A DNA stretch of 64,000 nt from Halobellus litoreus (GTDB taxonomy: Archaea; Halobacteriota; Halobacteria; Halobacteriales; Haloferacaceae), in the NCBI RefSeq assembly GCF_024464595.1, contig NZ_JANHAW010000002.1:1116001-1180000 (forward strand). The letters are read 5' to 3'. Shown here piece after piece: positions 17,753 to 25,659 of this stretch (positions within the stretch are counted from its first letter, which is position 1; every line of letters starts with the position of its first letter). Below the pieces are notes generated by a model. The model ran no database searches. It worked only from the letters and a program-made list of their open reading frames with translations, and had not been told where the DNA came from. Made by a program: the position numbers and the translations under genes.

Positions 17753-18364
17753 ATGGCTGAAGCACAGACGGAGATGAGTAACGCGGTCGACGGCGACGCC
17801 GAGGTGTCTTCGAGGGAGGAAACGGACTTCAGCAGAGACGACGTCTTCGAGGTTCTCAGCAACCAGCGTCGCCGGTATTCGATTCACTATCTCAAGCGAC
17901 GGAACGGGGACCCCGTCGCGGTCTCGGAACTCACCGACTGGGTCGCGAGCTGGGAGAACGGCAAGGACATCGACGCGCTCACCCACCGGGAGCGAAAGCG
18001 CGTGCGGAACGCCCTCCGGCAGTTCCACCTGCCGAAGATGGACGAGTACGGGTTCGTCGAGTACGACTCCCAGCGCGGCATCATCGAACTCACGGAGGCG
18101 GCCTCGGACGCCAACTTCTACGTCGATTCGCTCACCGGCCGGGACATCCCGTGGGGCGTCTACTACCTCGGACTCTCCGCGCTGAGCGTCGTCTGCCTGC
18201 TCGGGATCTGGGCCGGGGTGTACCCCTTTTCGCTGGTGTCGCCGCTGCACTACTGCGTCTTCGTCGTGACGGCGCTGTCGGTGTCGGCCGCGGGGCACGT
18301 CTACGACAACTACTGCCGGATGCGACTCGGCGCGAGAAACCGGCCGCCGGAGGTCGAGGACTGA
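17753..18364 (+). CDS. Winged-helix membrane-anchored regulator (DUF7344-like)
   Basis: 203 residues from ATG 17753. Residues ~25-120 form a winged helix typical of haloarchaeal regulators: DDVFEVLSNQRRRYSIHYLKRR, then VAVSELTDWVAS, RVRNALRQFHLPKMDEYGFVEYD and a wing ending in IELTEAA. Residues ~135-195 hold two hydrophobic helices (VYYLGLSALSVVCLLGIWAG and HYCVFVVTALSVSAAG), so the DNA-binding domain is tethered to the membrane. An in-frame TTG start at 17714 is possible, but ATG 17753 follows the purine-rich GGGAGGGACGG. Its stop overlaps the start of the secreted-protein gene, so it probably controls that pair and the divergent relative. Confidence 0.75.
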   Translation: MAEAQTEMSNAVDGDAEVSSREETDFSRDDVFEVLSNQRRRYSIHYLKRRNGDPVAVSELTDWVASWENGKDIDALTHRERKRVRNALRQFHLPKMDEYGFVEYDSQRGIIELTEAASDANFYVDSLTGRDIPWGVYYLGLSALSVVCLLGIWAGVYPFSLVSPLHYCVFVVTALSVSAAGHVYDNYCRMRLGARNRPPEVED

Positions 18365-18933
18365 TGTTTCCGCGGCGACACGTGTTCCTGGTCGTCGCGC
18401 TCCTCACCGCGACCGCGCTCGCGACGAGCGGCGGCGCGTTCAGTACGACGGCGGCCGATCGAAGCGTCGATATCGAAATCGCCGACGACCGCAACGCGTA
18501 CGTCGGCTTCGAGAAGACGCAGCGCATCGATCGAACCGGCATCGCGAACGCGAGCGCGAATCAATCGAGCGACGGAAATCAGACGACCAACGGGAGCGTA
18601 ACCCAGTCCGGCAGTGCAAACCGCACGACTAACGGGAGCGTAACGCGGGGCAGCGACGGCAACCGGACCGCGAACGTGAGCGTGACGCAACGCGACAGCG
18701 GGACCGATACGCGGGACGTAACGGTCGCGGTGACCAATCAGTTCCCCGCGGGGACCGAACTCGCGAGTGTCGAGCTCACCGCCGACGGATCCTCGGTCGA
18801 TCTGGGGCCGCTCGCGTCCGGCGAGCGCGGGACGCACACCTTCCCGTCCGTGCCCTGCGGCGAGTCGATCCGAGTCGAGGCATCGGGGGGCGGCGTGACC
18901 GTGGATTTCGAGCGGTCGGTCACCTGTCGCTGA
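18364..18933 (+). CDS. Secreted N-glycosylation-rich protein, DUF1102-like
   Basis: 189 residues. A signal peptide (residues 1-30, hydrophobic VFLVVALLTATALA) is followed by GAFSTTAADRSVDIEIADD, which parallels the mature start of the protein at 16671. Residues ~60-115 contain repeated NGSVTQ/NGSVTR/NVSVTQ units with at least seven N-x-S/T sequons, then a C-terminal beta domain with two Cys (PCGES and the penultimate Cys) that may form a disulfide. It is translated by coupling (TGATG) to the membrane regulator. Likely an exported, heavily glycosylated surface protein. Confidence 0.7.
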   Translation: MFPRRHVFLVVALLTATALATSGGAFSTTAADRSVDIEIADDRNAYVGFEKTQRIDRTGIANASANQSSDGNQTTNGSVTQSGSANRTTNGSVTRGSDGNRTANVSVTQRDSGTDTRDVTVAVTNQFPAGTELASVELTADGSSVDLGPLASGERGTHTFPSVPCGESIRVEASGGGVTVDFERSVTCR

Positions 18934-18984
18934 GCGCAGTCCCAAACGGGAGACACATCGCTCGGCCGCCCGCCGCGACTCCGA

Positions 18985-20280
18985 TCAGTCCTCGGCGACC
19001 GGCGTCGCAGGGTCGCCGGCGTCCTCCGACAGCGACTCTTGGACCTGCGTGTACACGAGGACGAGCGCCAGGACGGCCGCGGCCGCCCCGACGGTGAACG
19101 GCGTCTCGAAGCGCCCGAAGTTGTAGAGGAACCCGGCGGCGAGCGGGCCGACCGCGACGCCCAGCCCGAACGCCATCGTGAGCACCGAGAGCGTGCTCCC
19201 CGACTGCCCCTCTCGGGCCAGATCGCCCGCGAGCGCCAGCGACGGCGCGAACACGAGCGCGACTGCGACGCCCTGGAGCAATCGCGCGCCGAGCATCGTC
19301 AGCGGGGCGGCGACGACGCCCTGGGCGAACACCGACGGGATCAGGATGACGAACCCGGCGAGCAGGAACGGGCGACGGCCGTAGGTGTCGCTGGCGTTCC
19401 CGACGGGGATCTGCAGCAGGACGTTCGCGATGACGACGGCCGCGAACTGCACGCTGAACAGGAACGTGCCCTCGTTCAGGCGGGCGCGGATCGGCGCTTC
19501 CAGGGGCGCGAACAGTGCGATCGTCATCGCCATAAAGAACGTGCCGACGCCGAGGATGAACACCGAATCGAACGTCCCCGGCCCGTCGCGTTCGAGGATG
19601 CGGATCGAGAGGTCGTCGCTCGCTTCGGCCTCGACCGCGGGTGGATCGTTCACCAGTGCGTAGACGAGCGCGAAACTCGCCGCCGCGCCCGCGACGGCGA
19701 CGCCGAAGGCGGCGTCGAAGCCCGAGAGCGTGCCGAGCGGCGTGGGATAGGGACCGAACCGGATGACGAGCCCGGCGACGATCGGCCCGAAGCCGAAGCC
19801 GATCAGCCGGAAGGTGTTGAAGACGCCGAAGTTGCCGCCGCGTTCCCTGTCCGACCGCGCGTAGTCGTTGACGAGCGCGACCGTCGCCGGAACGGTGAAC
19901 GCGGCCCCGACGCCCTGGAACCCCCGGGCGACGAGGATCGACCAGTAGTCACGCAGGAAGGGGTAGGCGACGCTCCCGACGGCAAAGAGCACCAGCCCGA
20001 AGAGGACGAACGCCTTGCGCCGTCCCGTCCGGTCGGAGAGGCGGCCGGTGAACGGCTGGCCGAAGCTGTTGAGAAAGCCGAACAGCGACAGCACGAGGCC
20101 GATGAGGAACTCCTCGCCGACGACGAACCCGAAGAGATCGCCCCCGACGAGATCCCCCAGCGACACCTGGCCGCTGGCGATGTAGAGCGGCAGGACGATG
20201 ATGAGAAACGAGTTACCGAGCGCGTCCGCCATCCGGGCGAGGCCGAGCGCGATCACGCGGGGGTCGGTGTCGCGGATCAT
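18985..20280 (-). CDS. MFS transporter
   Basis: 431 residues with about 12 hydrophobic helices and the MFS signature after helix 2 (FTGRLSDRTGRRKAFV), with a related loop in the second half (NASDTYGRRPFLL). This is the drug/sugar-type branch of secondary transporters driven by ion gradients. The C-terminus is a short acidic cytoplasmic tail. The substrate cannot be told. It is a single gene, with convergent genes on the left and topA on the same strand on the right. Confidence 0.85.
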   Translation of the reverse strand: MIRDTDPRVIALGLARMADALGNSFLIIVLPLYIASGQVSLGDLVGGDLFGFVVGEEFLIGLVLSLFGFLNSFGQPFTGRLSDRTGRRKAFVLFGLVLFAVGSVAYPFLRDYWSILVARGFQGVGAAFTVPATVALVNDYARSDRERGGNFGVFNTFRLIGFGFGPIVAGLVIRFGPYPTPLGTLSGFDAAFGVAVAGAAASFALVYALVNDPPAVEAEASDDLSIRILERDGPGTFDSVFILGVGTFFMAMTIALFAPLEAPIRARLNEGTFLFSVQFAAVVIANVLLQIPVGNASDTYGRRPFLLAGFVILIPSVFAQGVVAAPLTMLGARLLQGVAVALVFAPSLALAGDLAREGQSGSTLSVLTMAFGLGVAVGPLAAGFLYNFGRFETPFTVGAAAAVLALVLVYTQVQESLSEDAGDPATPVAED

Positions 20281-20404
20281 CGGAGCGGCTCACACCCGCC
20301 GAGTCGCCGTCGAGCGACGGCCCGTGATACCGACTGCGTCCACATACGACCGAAAAGCGGTTCCGGACGGAAGTCGCTTTCAGTGTTCGGCGGCGGGATC
20401 GACG

Positions 20405-22945
20405 TCAGTCGGCCTTCGCCTGCCACTCCCGGACGGTATCGGGACCGACGCCGTCGACCCGATCGGCGATGGCGTCGGGTTCGGCTTCCTTCAGCGACTG
20501 GACGTTCTCGACGCCGGCGTCCTTCAGTTTCTCCGCAGTCTTCTCGCCGATGCCGCTGACGCTTTCGAGGTCAGACCCGCTGTCGCTCTGTTCGGCCTGG
20601 TACTCGCGGTAGTTGCAGATCGGACAGCCGAGGTCCCACGGCTCGCGGTCCTCGTCGTCGTAGACGATCCGCAGTTTCGGGAGGTCGTGCTCCTCGCAGG
20701 TCTCCTCGGTCACCTCGACGTCGCCCCGGCGCGGCAGCGGGAGCGAGTAGTCGCAGTCGGGATAGCGCGTGCAGCCGACGAGCCGCGAGCCGGAGCGGAG
20801 GCGCTTGATCGCGAGTTCGCCGCCGTGTTCCTCGTGACAGTCGGGACACGGCCCGATCACGAGGTCCTCCTGTTCGTCGGCCTCCTCGGCCTTGCACAGC
20901 GGGCAGCCGTGGACGAACGTCTTCCGCCCCGCGAGCATCTTGACGTGCGCGAGACCGTGCTCCTCGCAGGTCTCCTCCAGCAGGAGCGGCTTGCCGGTCG
21001 ACGGCAGCGGCAGCGTGTACGTGCAGTCCGGATAGGAGTCACAACCGATGAAGTACGAGCCCCGGCGGCTCTTCCTGATCACGAGGTCGCCGCCGCATTC
21101 GGGGCACTCGCCCACCGTCTTGTCGGCCTTCAGCGACTTCTGGAGGTGTTCGCCGACCTCCTGCCCGGACTCCATCAGGCCCTCGAAGACCTCCTCGAGG
21201 ATCTCTCGGGACTCGCCCGTCACCTCCGCTAAGGTGGCGTCCCCGCGGGTGATCGCCTGCATGTCCTGCTCTAACTGCGCCGTCATCTCCTCGCTCACGA
21301 TTCGGTCGGCGAACTCCTCGGAGGCCTCGACGACCGCGCGGGCGAGCCGCGTCGGTCGCGGCGGATCGCTCTCGATGTAGCCGCGGTCGTAGAGCTTCTG
21401 GATGACGTCGTGGCGGGTCGCCTTCGTCCCGATGCCCATCGACTCCATCGTCTCGATGAGCCGCGACTGACCGTAGCGCCGCGGCGGCTGGGTCTGCTTC
21501 GCCTCGTAGCTGGTGTCGGTGACGGCCAGTTCCTCGCCCTCGGAGACGTCGGGAACGAACGATTCGCTGGCGTTGGAGTAGGGGTAGACCGCGTGGTATC
21601 CCGGTTCGACGAGCCGTTTGCCGTTCGCCTTCAGCGAGAGGTCCTCGCCGTCGCCGGCGACGCTCGCGACCACGCGCAGGTGCTCCCAGGTGGCCGACTC
21701 GGCGACGGTCGCGAAGAACCGCCGCACGACGAGTTCGTACACCTCCCACTCGTCCTCCGAGAGGTCCGAGCGGCTCGGCAGTTCGCCGGTCGGGTGGATC
21801 GGCGGGTGATCGGTCGTCTCCTCGTCGCCCGCGGTGGGTTCGATCTCCTCCTGTTCGAGCAGCGAGGAGGCGTCGTCGCCGAAGGTCCGCGTGGCCGAGA
21901 AGGAGTCCAGCAGGTCCCGCGGCTCCAGGTCGTCGGGATAGACCGTGTTGTCCGTCCGCGGATACGTGACGTACCCGGCGGTGTAGAGGTCCTCGGCGAT
22001 GCTCATCGCGCGCTGGGCGGAGTAGCCGAGCGCCCCCGCCGCGCGGATGAACTGCGTCGTGTTGAACGGCGCGGGCGGGTCGTCCGTTCGCGTCCGGCGG
22101 CGGACCGACTCGACGGCCGCCATCGACGCCGCTTCGAGCGTCTCGTAGGCGCGCTCGGCGTCCTCCTCGTTCCAGACGCGCTCGGCCTCGTTGCCGTCCT
22201 CGTCGAGGTAGAAGTACTGCGCCTCGAAGGAGGCGGCGTCCTCGTCGCCGGCGGCGGCCTTTTCGAGGTCCGCGAACAGCTCCCAGTAGTCCTCGGGGTC
22301 GAACGCCTCGATCTCGCGCTCGCGGTCGACGATCAGCTTCAGCGTCGGCCCCTGAACCCGGCCGACGGAGATGAAGTCGTCACCGAGTTGGCGGGCCGAA
22401 AGCGAGAGATAGCGAGTGAGGGCCGCGCCCCACACGAGGTCGACGATCTGTCGGGCTTCCCCGGCCGCCGCGAGGTTGAAGTCGAGTTCGTCCGGGTTCG
22501 CGAAGGCCTCGGTCACCTCGTTTTCGGTGATCGAGGAGAACCGGACGCGGTCGACCGGGACGTCCTCGTTGACCTCGCGGACGAGTTCGTACGCCTCCTT
22601 GCCGATGAGTTCGCCCTCGCGGTCGTAGTCGGTCGCGATGACGACGCGGCCGGCACGGCGGGCGAGCAGTCGGAGCGCCGAGACGATGTTCTCCTGCGTC
22701 GGGTGCTTGTCGATCGGCGCGTCGATGAGTTCGACCGGTTCCACGTCGCGCCAGTCGTTGTACTCCGGGGGGAAGTCGACGCCGACGACGTGGCCCGAGA
22801 GGCCGATACAGCGCTTGCCGCCCCACTTGTAGACGTTGACGCCGTTCTGCCGGTCGGCCTCGGCGGACCCGCCGCTCAGGATGTCGGCGATCCGCCGAGC
22901 GGCGTTGTCCTTCTCGGTGATGATGAGTTCGGGGCCCTGGCTCAT
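20405..22945 (-). CDS. topA: DNA topoisomerase I (type IA) with zinc ribbons and helix-hairpin-helix
   Basis: 846 residues. The Toprim domain is at the N-terminus (ELIITEKDNAARRI, then the acidic TDYDREGELIG near residue 100). The catalytic tyrosine is in YVTYPRTDNT near residue 328. Residues ~610-790 hold three to four C4-type zinc ribbons (CPECGG, GCDSYPDC, CPLC, CPDC, GCTRYPDC, CPIC), and a C-terminal helix-hairpin-helix pair (LESVSGIGEKTAEKL and DRVDGVGPDTVREW) is added. It relaxes negatively supercoiled DNA by single-strand passage. The upstream ATG (22999) would add a leader containing the promoter; a TATA-like TTTAGG lies 28 bases before 22945, so 22945 is preferred. Confidence 0.93.
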   Translation of the reverse strand: MSQGPELIITEKDNAARRIADILSGGSAEADRQNGVNVYKWGGKRCIGLSGHVVGVDFPPEYNDWRDVEPVELIDAPIDKHPTQENIVSALRLLARRAGRVVIATDYDREGELIGKEAYELVREVNEDVPVDRVRFSSITENEVTEAFANPDELDFNLAAAGEARQIVDLVWGAALTRYLSLSARQLGDDFISVGRVQGPTLKLIVDREREIEAFDPEDYWELFADLEKAAAGDEDAASFEAQYFYLDEDGNEAERVWNEEDAERAYETLEAASMAAVESVRRRTRTDDPPAPFNTTQFIRAAGALGYSAQRAMSIAEDLYTAGYVTYPRTDNTVYPDDLEPRDLLDSFSATRTFGDDASSLLEQEEIEPTAGDEETTDHPPIHPTGELPSRSDLSEDEWEVYELVVRRFFATVAESATWEHLRVVASVAGDGEDLSLKANGKRLVEPGYHAVYPYSNASESFVPDVSEGEELAVTDTSYEAKQTQPPRRYGQSRLIETMESMGIGTKATRHDVIQKLYDRGYIESDPPRPTRLARAVVEASEEFADRIVSEEMTAQLEQDMQAITRGDATLAEVTGESREILEEVFEGLMESGQEVGEHLQKSLKADKTVGECPECGGDLVIRKSRRGSYFIGCDSYPDCTYTLPLPSTGKPLLLEETCEEHGLAHVKMLAGRKTFVHGCPLCKAEEADEQEDLVIGPCPDCHEEHGGELAIKRLRSGSRLVGCTRYPDCDYSLPLPRRGDVEVTEETCEEHDLPKLRIVYDDEDREPWDLGCPICNYREYQAEQSDSGSDLESVSGIGEKTAEKLKDAGVENVQSLKEAEPDAIADRVDGVGPDTVREWQAKAD

Positions 22946-22969
22946 TGCGCGGCGATACGCCGGGGGCGG

Positions 22970-22977
22970 GCCTAAAC
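22970..22977 (-). promoter_or_regulatory. TATA-like box of topA
   Basis: On the minus strand GGTTTAGG stands in otherwise GC-rich DNA about 28 bases before the topA ATG. The spacing predicts a leaderless mRNA and decides between the two in-frame ATG codons. Confidence 0.5.
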
Positions 22978-23202
22978 CTTTCGCGCTGGATCCCGACAAA
23001 TCGATGGACAGCGCGCCCGTGCGCGCGAAACTCGTGTGTCACGAGGCGACGCGGACGATCGTGACCGAGCCGATGCAGGCGAGGAACGGGCGACGGTGCG
23101 GGCGACGAGCGAGCCGCAGGGGGCGATTGATCAGTCCGCCCAGTCGGATGAAGTGTCGAGCGGTAACCACTATTAGAAGGCCGGCGGTCGTGGTGGCCTG
23201 CT

Positions 23203-23355
23203 ATGGTGGTCCCAGAACTCGACGCGTGTCCGAACTGCGGGAACACGGACGTGTACTGCTACTCGAACGACGTAGACCTGATAGAGCGCGACATCGAGAA
23301 GTACTGCACCGAGTGCGAGACGACGTTCGACCTCGAAGCGGCGGTATACGGGTGA
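23203..23355 (+). CDS. Small zinc-finger protein (50 aa)
   Basis: 50 residues with two CPxC-type knuckles: CPNCGN (C9, C12) and CTEC (C35, C38), about 22 residues apart, the layout of the one-domain zinc microproteins common in haloarchaea. The linker carries Tyr/Asp/Arg-rich turns (YCYSNDVDLIERDIEKY). A TATA-like ACTATTAGAA at 23168-23177 lies ~30 bases upstream. No function can be assigned; such proteins have been linked to swarming or biofilm phenotypes in Haloferax, which is family-level knowledge only. Confidence 0.75.
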   Translation: MVVPELDACPNCGNTDVYCYSNDVDLIERDIEKYCTECETTFDLEAAVYG

Positions 23356-23404
23356 CTCCATCGGCTCCGCCAGGTGGCGAAGAACGGGCCGCCACCGCTG
23401 GCGA

Positions 23405-24148
23405 TCAGGACCGCTCGTCGGCCGATCGGGACCGGCCGATCGCCCCCGCCAGCGCGAGGAGGTAGCCGAGCCCGTACTGCACGTCGGGATCCCGCGACTG
23501 CCTGAGCAGTCCGACGGCGCCGACGCGCTCCGGCTCCTCGCTCGCCGCCTCGCCGACGCCCGAGAGCAGCGTTTCGAGGCCGTCGCGGACGTCGTCGTCG
23601 CCGGCGGTCTGGGCGACCTCGCCGAGGGCCGAGCCCGTGCCCGCCAGCGAGCGGACCATCTCGTCGTCCAGCGCGCTCGTGAGCAGCGAGAGCACCTCGG
23701 CGACCTCGACGAGTTCTTCGAGCGTCCCGGTCCGCTGGAGGACGAGCAGGGATTCGAGCGCCCCCTGAAGTTCCTCGCCGTTGTCGCCGACAGTCGCGGC
23801 CAGTTCGGCGGTCTCCTCGGTCGCGAGTCCGTCGGCCGACTCCACGAGCACCGACCCCGTGCCCGCCAGCGAGCGGACCATCTCGTCGTCCAGCGCGCTC
23901 TCGCCGAGCGCGAGGACGTCCAGCAGCTCGTTGACCGCGTCGAGGCGGCGGACGAACGACGCGACGGCCTCGGGGTTCTCGGCGATCGCGGTTTCGAGGT
24001 CGTCACCGGCGAGTTCGGACAGCGCGTCCTCGGGCGCCTCGGCCGCCTCGTCGCCGTCGGTCGCGTCGGCCGCATCCGGGGCGTCGGCCGCATCCTCAGT
24101 CGGTGCGTCGGCCGCGGCGACGTCCGCGGCCTGCTCTTCCTCGGACAT
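23405..24148 (-). CDS. DUF1641 domain protein
   Basis: 247 residues, acidic Ala/Glu/Asp-rich lead (1-50), then helical repeats. Two copies of SALDDEMVRSLAGTGS occur 74 residues apart, matched by an exact 44-bp DNA repeat (23634-23677 and 23856-23899). DUF1641 proteins are found beside sulfide:quinone reductase and formate dehydrogenase genes in archaea and bacteria. Here it is the last gene of the TusA-flavoprotein-DUF1641 operon, two bases after the flavoprotein stop, so a helper role in sulfur oxidation or membrane docking is inferred. No cofactor motif is visible. Confidence 0.8.
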   Translation of the reverse strand: MSEEEQAADVAAADAPTEDAADAPDAADATDGDEAAEAPEDALSELAGDDLETAIAENPEAVASFVRRLDAVNELLDVLALGESALDDEMVRSLAGTGSVLVESADGLATEETAELAATVGDNGEELQGALESLLVLQRTGTLEELVEVAEVLSLLTSALDDEMVRSLAGTGSALGEVAQTAGDDDVRDGLETLLSGVGEAASEEPERVGAVGLLRQSRDPDVQYGLGYLLALAGAIGRSRSADERS

Positions 24149-24150
24149 CG

Positions 24151-25296
24151 TCAGAGTAACCCCCGTGCGGTGAGCCAGTAGGACTCGTTGTACGCCAGTT
24201 TCGACCAGTGGAGCTTCTGGGAGGGCGGCGCGGGCGACGGCGGGTTCTCGTAGTCGAACTCGACGAACGACGCCGCGTCCATCCCGGTCTCGATGAAGCA
24301 GAGCGTCTTCCCGTCGTAGGTCGCCGTCGCGGGCCGGCCGCGGATCTCGCTGGCGAGTCGCTGTCCGACGACGCCGGCCTGGTAGTGAGCGACGCTGCCG
24401 GCGTTCGGGACGCCCGTGGCGGCCGTATCGCCGAGGGCGTAGACGTCGTCCGCGGCCTCGGCCTCCAGCGTGTGCTTGTCGACGTCGACCCAGCCATCGT
24501 CGCCGAGACCGGCCTCCGCGATCAGGTCGATACCGCGGTGCGGCGGGATCGAGACGAGGAGGTCGTAGTCAAGCTCCGAGCCCTCCATCGACGTGATCGT
24601 TTGCGACGTGGGATCGACCGATTCGGCGTTGAAGAACGTCTCGACGTTGATGTCGCGCTCGTCCATAATCGGCCGGGCCCACTCGGCGATGTGGGGGTTC
24701 CCGTGGACGCGCTGGATCGGGTAGGTGTACGTGATGTCGACGTCGTCGCGAAGGCCGCGCTCCCGGAACCAGTCGTCGGCCATAAACACGAATTCGAGCG
24801 GGGCCGCCGGGCACATGTGCGGCGTGCCGACGACGCTCAACACGAGTTCGCCCTCGGTGAACGAGAGCAGTTCTTCGCGGAGCGCCTCCGACCCCGCCTC
24901 GCTGTAGTAGTCGTGTCCGGCCTCCGCAAGTCCCGGGACCTCCTCGGGCGCGAGCGTCGACCCCGTCGCGAGCACGAGGTGGTCGTAGTCGACCGGTTCG
25001 TCGCCCTCGTGATACCGGAGTTGCTTGGCGTCGGTGTCGATGTCGGTGACGCGGTCGATCCGCACGTCGACGGCGTCGTCGACGAGGCTCCGGAGCCGGC
25101 GCCGGCCGTCGTCGGGCTCGCGCTGCCCGAACGGGACGTACAGCCACACCGGTTTGTAGACGTGATCCGGGTCGTCGTTGACGAGCGTGACCTGGATCTC
25201 ACCGGCCTCGAGCTCCGGTTCGAGTCGGTCCGCGAGGTCGTTCGCGAGTACCGTGCCGCCGGTCCCGCCGCCGACGATGACGATTTCTTCGGTCAT
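24151..25296 (-). CDS. Sulfide:quinone-oxidoreductase-like flavoprotein
   Basis: 381 residues. The N-terminal IVIVGGGTGGTVLAND is an FAD-binding Rossmann motif, and AADDVYALGDTAATG near residue 285 is the second FAD contact of this superfamily. Cys162 (in TPHMCPAAP) and Cys333 (in TLCFIETG) match the two redox Cys shared by sulfide:quinone reductases and flavocytochrome c sulfide dehydrogenases; the third Cys of classical SQR is missing. The C-terminus has hydrophobic/aromatic residues suitable for membrane contact. With TusA and DUF1641 in the same operon, transfer of sulfide electrons to quinone or handling of a protein-bound persulfide is likely. It overlaps tusA by four bases. Confidence 0.82.
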   Translation of the reverse strand: MTEEIVIVGGGTGGTVLANDLADRLEPELEAGEIQVTLVNDDPDHVYKPVWLYVPFGQREPDDGRRRLRSLVDDAVDVRIDRVTDIDTDAKQLRYHEGDEPVDYDHLVLATGSTLAPEEVPGLAEAGHDYYSEAGSEALREELLSFTEGELVLSVVGTPHMCPAAPLEFVFMADDWFRERGLRDDVDITYTYPIQRVHGNPHIAEWARPIMDERDINVETFFNAESVDPTSQTITSMEGSELDYDLLVSIPPHRGIDLIAEAGLGDDGWVDVDKHTLEAEAADDVYALGDTAATGVPNAGSVAHYQAGVVGQRLASEIRGRPATATYDGKTLCFIETGMDAASFVEFDYENPPSPAPPSQKLHWSKLAYNESYWLTARGLL

Positions 25297-25535
25297 GATT
25301 TCTCCACGTAGAAGCCGTAGTAGTCGTCGTGCTCTTCGACCGCGAGCAGTTCGTTGCCGGCCTCCTCGGCCCACTCGGGGACGTCGGTGCGCGACTGCTC
25401 GTTGTCGCTCAAGAGAAGCACCACGGTACCGGCGTCGACGCCGCGGATCTTGCCGATCAGGTCCATCAGCGGTCCGGGACAGGCCGCGCCGCGGGCGTCC
25501 ACCGTCTCGTCGGCCTCGATCTGTGATTCACTCAT
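25293..25535 (-). CDS. tusA: TusA-family sulfurtransferase
   Basis: 80 residues. DARGAACPGPLMDL places the reactive Cys19 in the CPxP motif of TusA/SirA/YeeD proteins, which carry sulfur as a persulfide. The rest is the short alpha/beta sandwich of the family. It is the first gene of a three-gene minus-strand operon with an SQR-like flavoprotein and DUF1641, so it may accept or deliver sulfane sulfur in that route; a role in tRNA thiolation is the alternative. ATG 25535 is chosen because the longer frame includes the promoter (AATACTAATAGG at 25562-25573). Confidence 0.88.
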   Translation of the reverse strand: MSESQIEADETVDARGAACPGPLMDLIGKIRGVDAGTVVLLLSDNEQSRTDVPEWAEEAGNELLAVEEHDDYYGFYVEKS

Positions 25536-25659
25536 AGCTGTGTCTGAATATCCGATCCCCTCCCTATTAGTATTGTGCAGCAATTCCAAAGTTATGATAA
25601 CCGACAGAAGGGGAGGGTAGAACCGCCGATGGCGCCGGAGCGCCGCTCGCCATCGCCGC

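Noticed and set aside
20405-22999. Longer topoisomerase start at 22999
   Set aside because: Extra residues are random and cover the TATA-like box at 22970.
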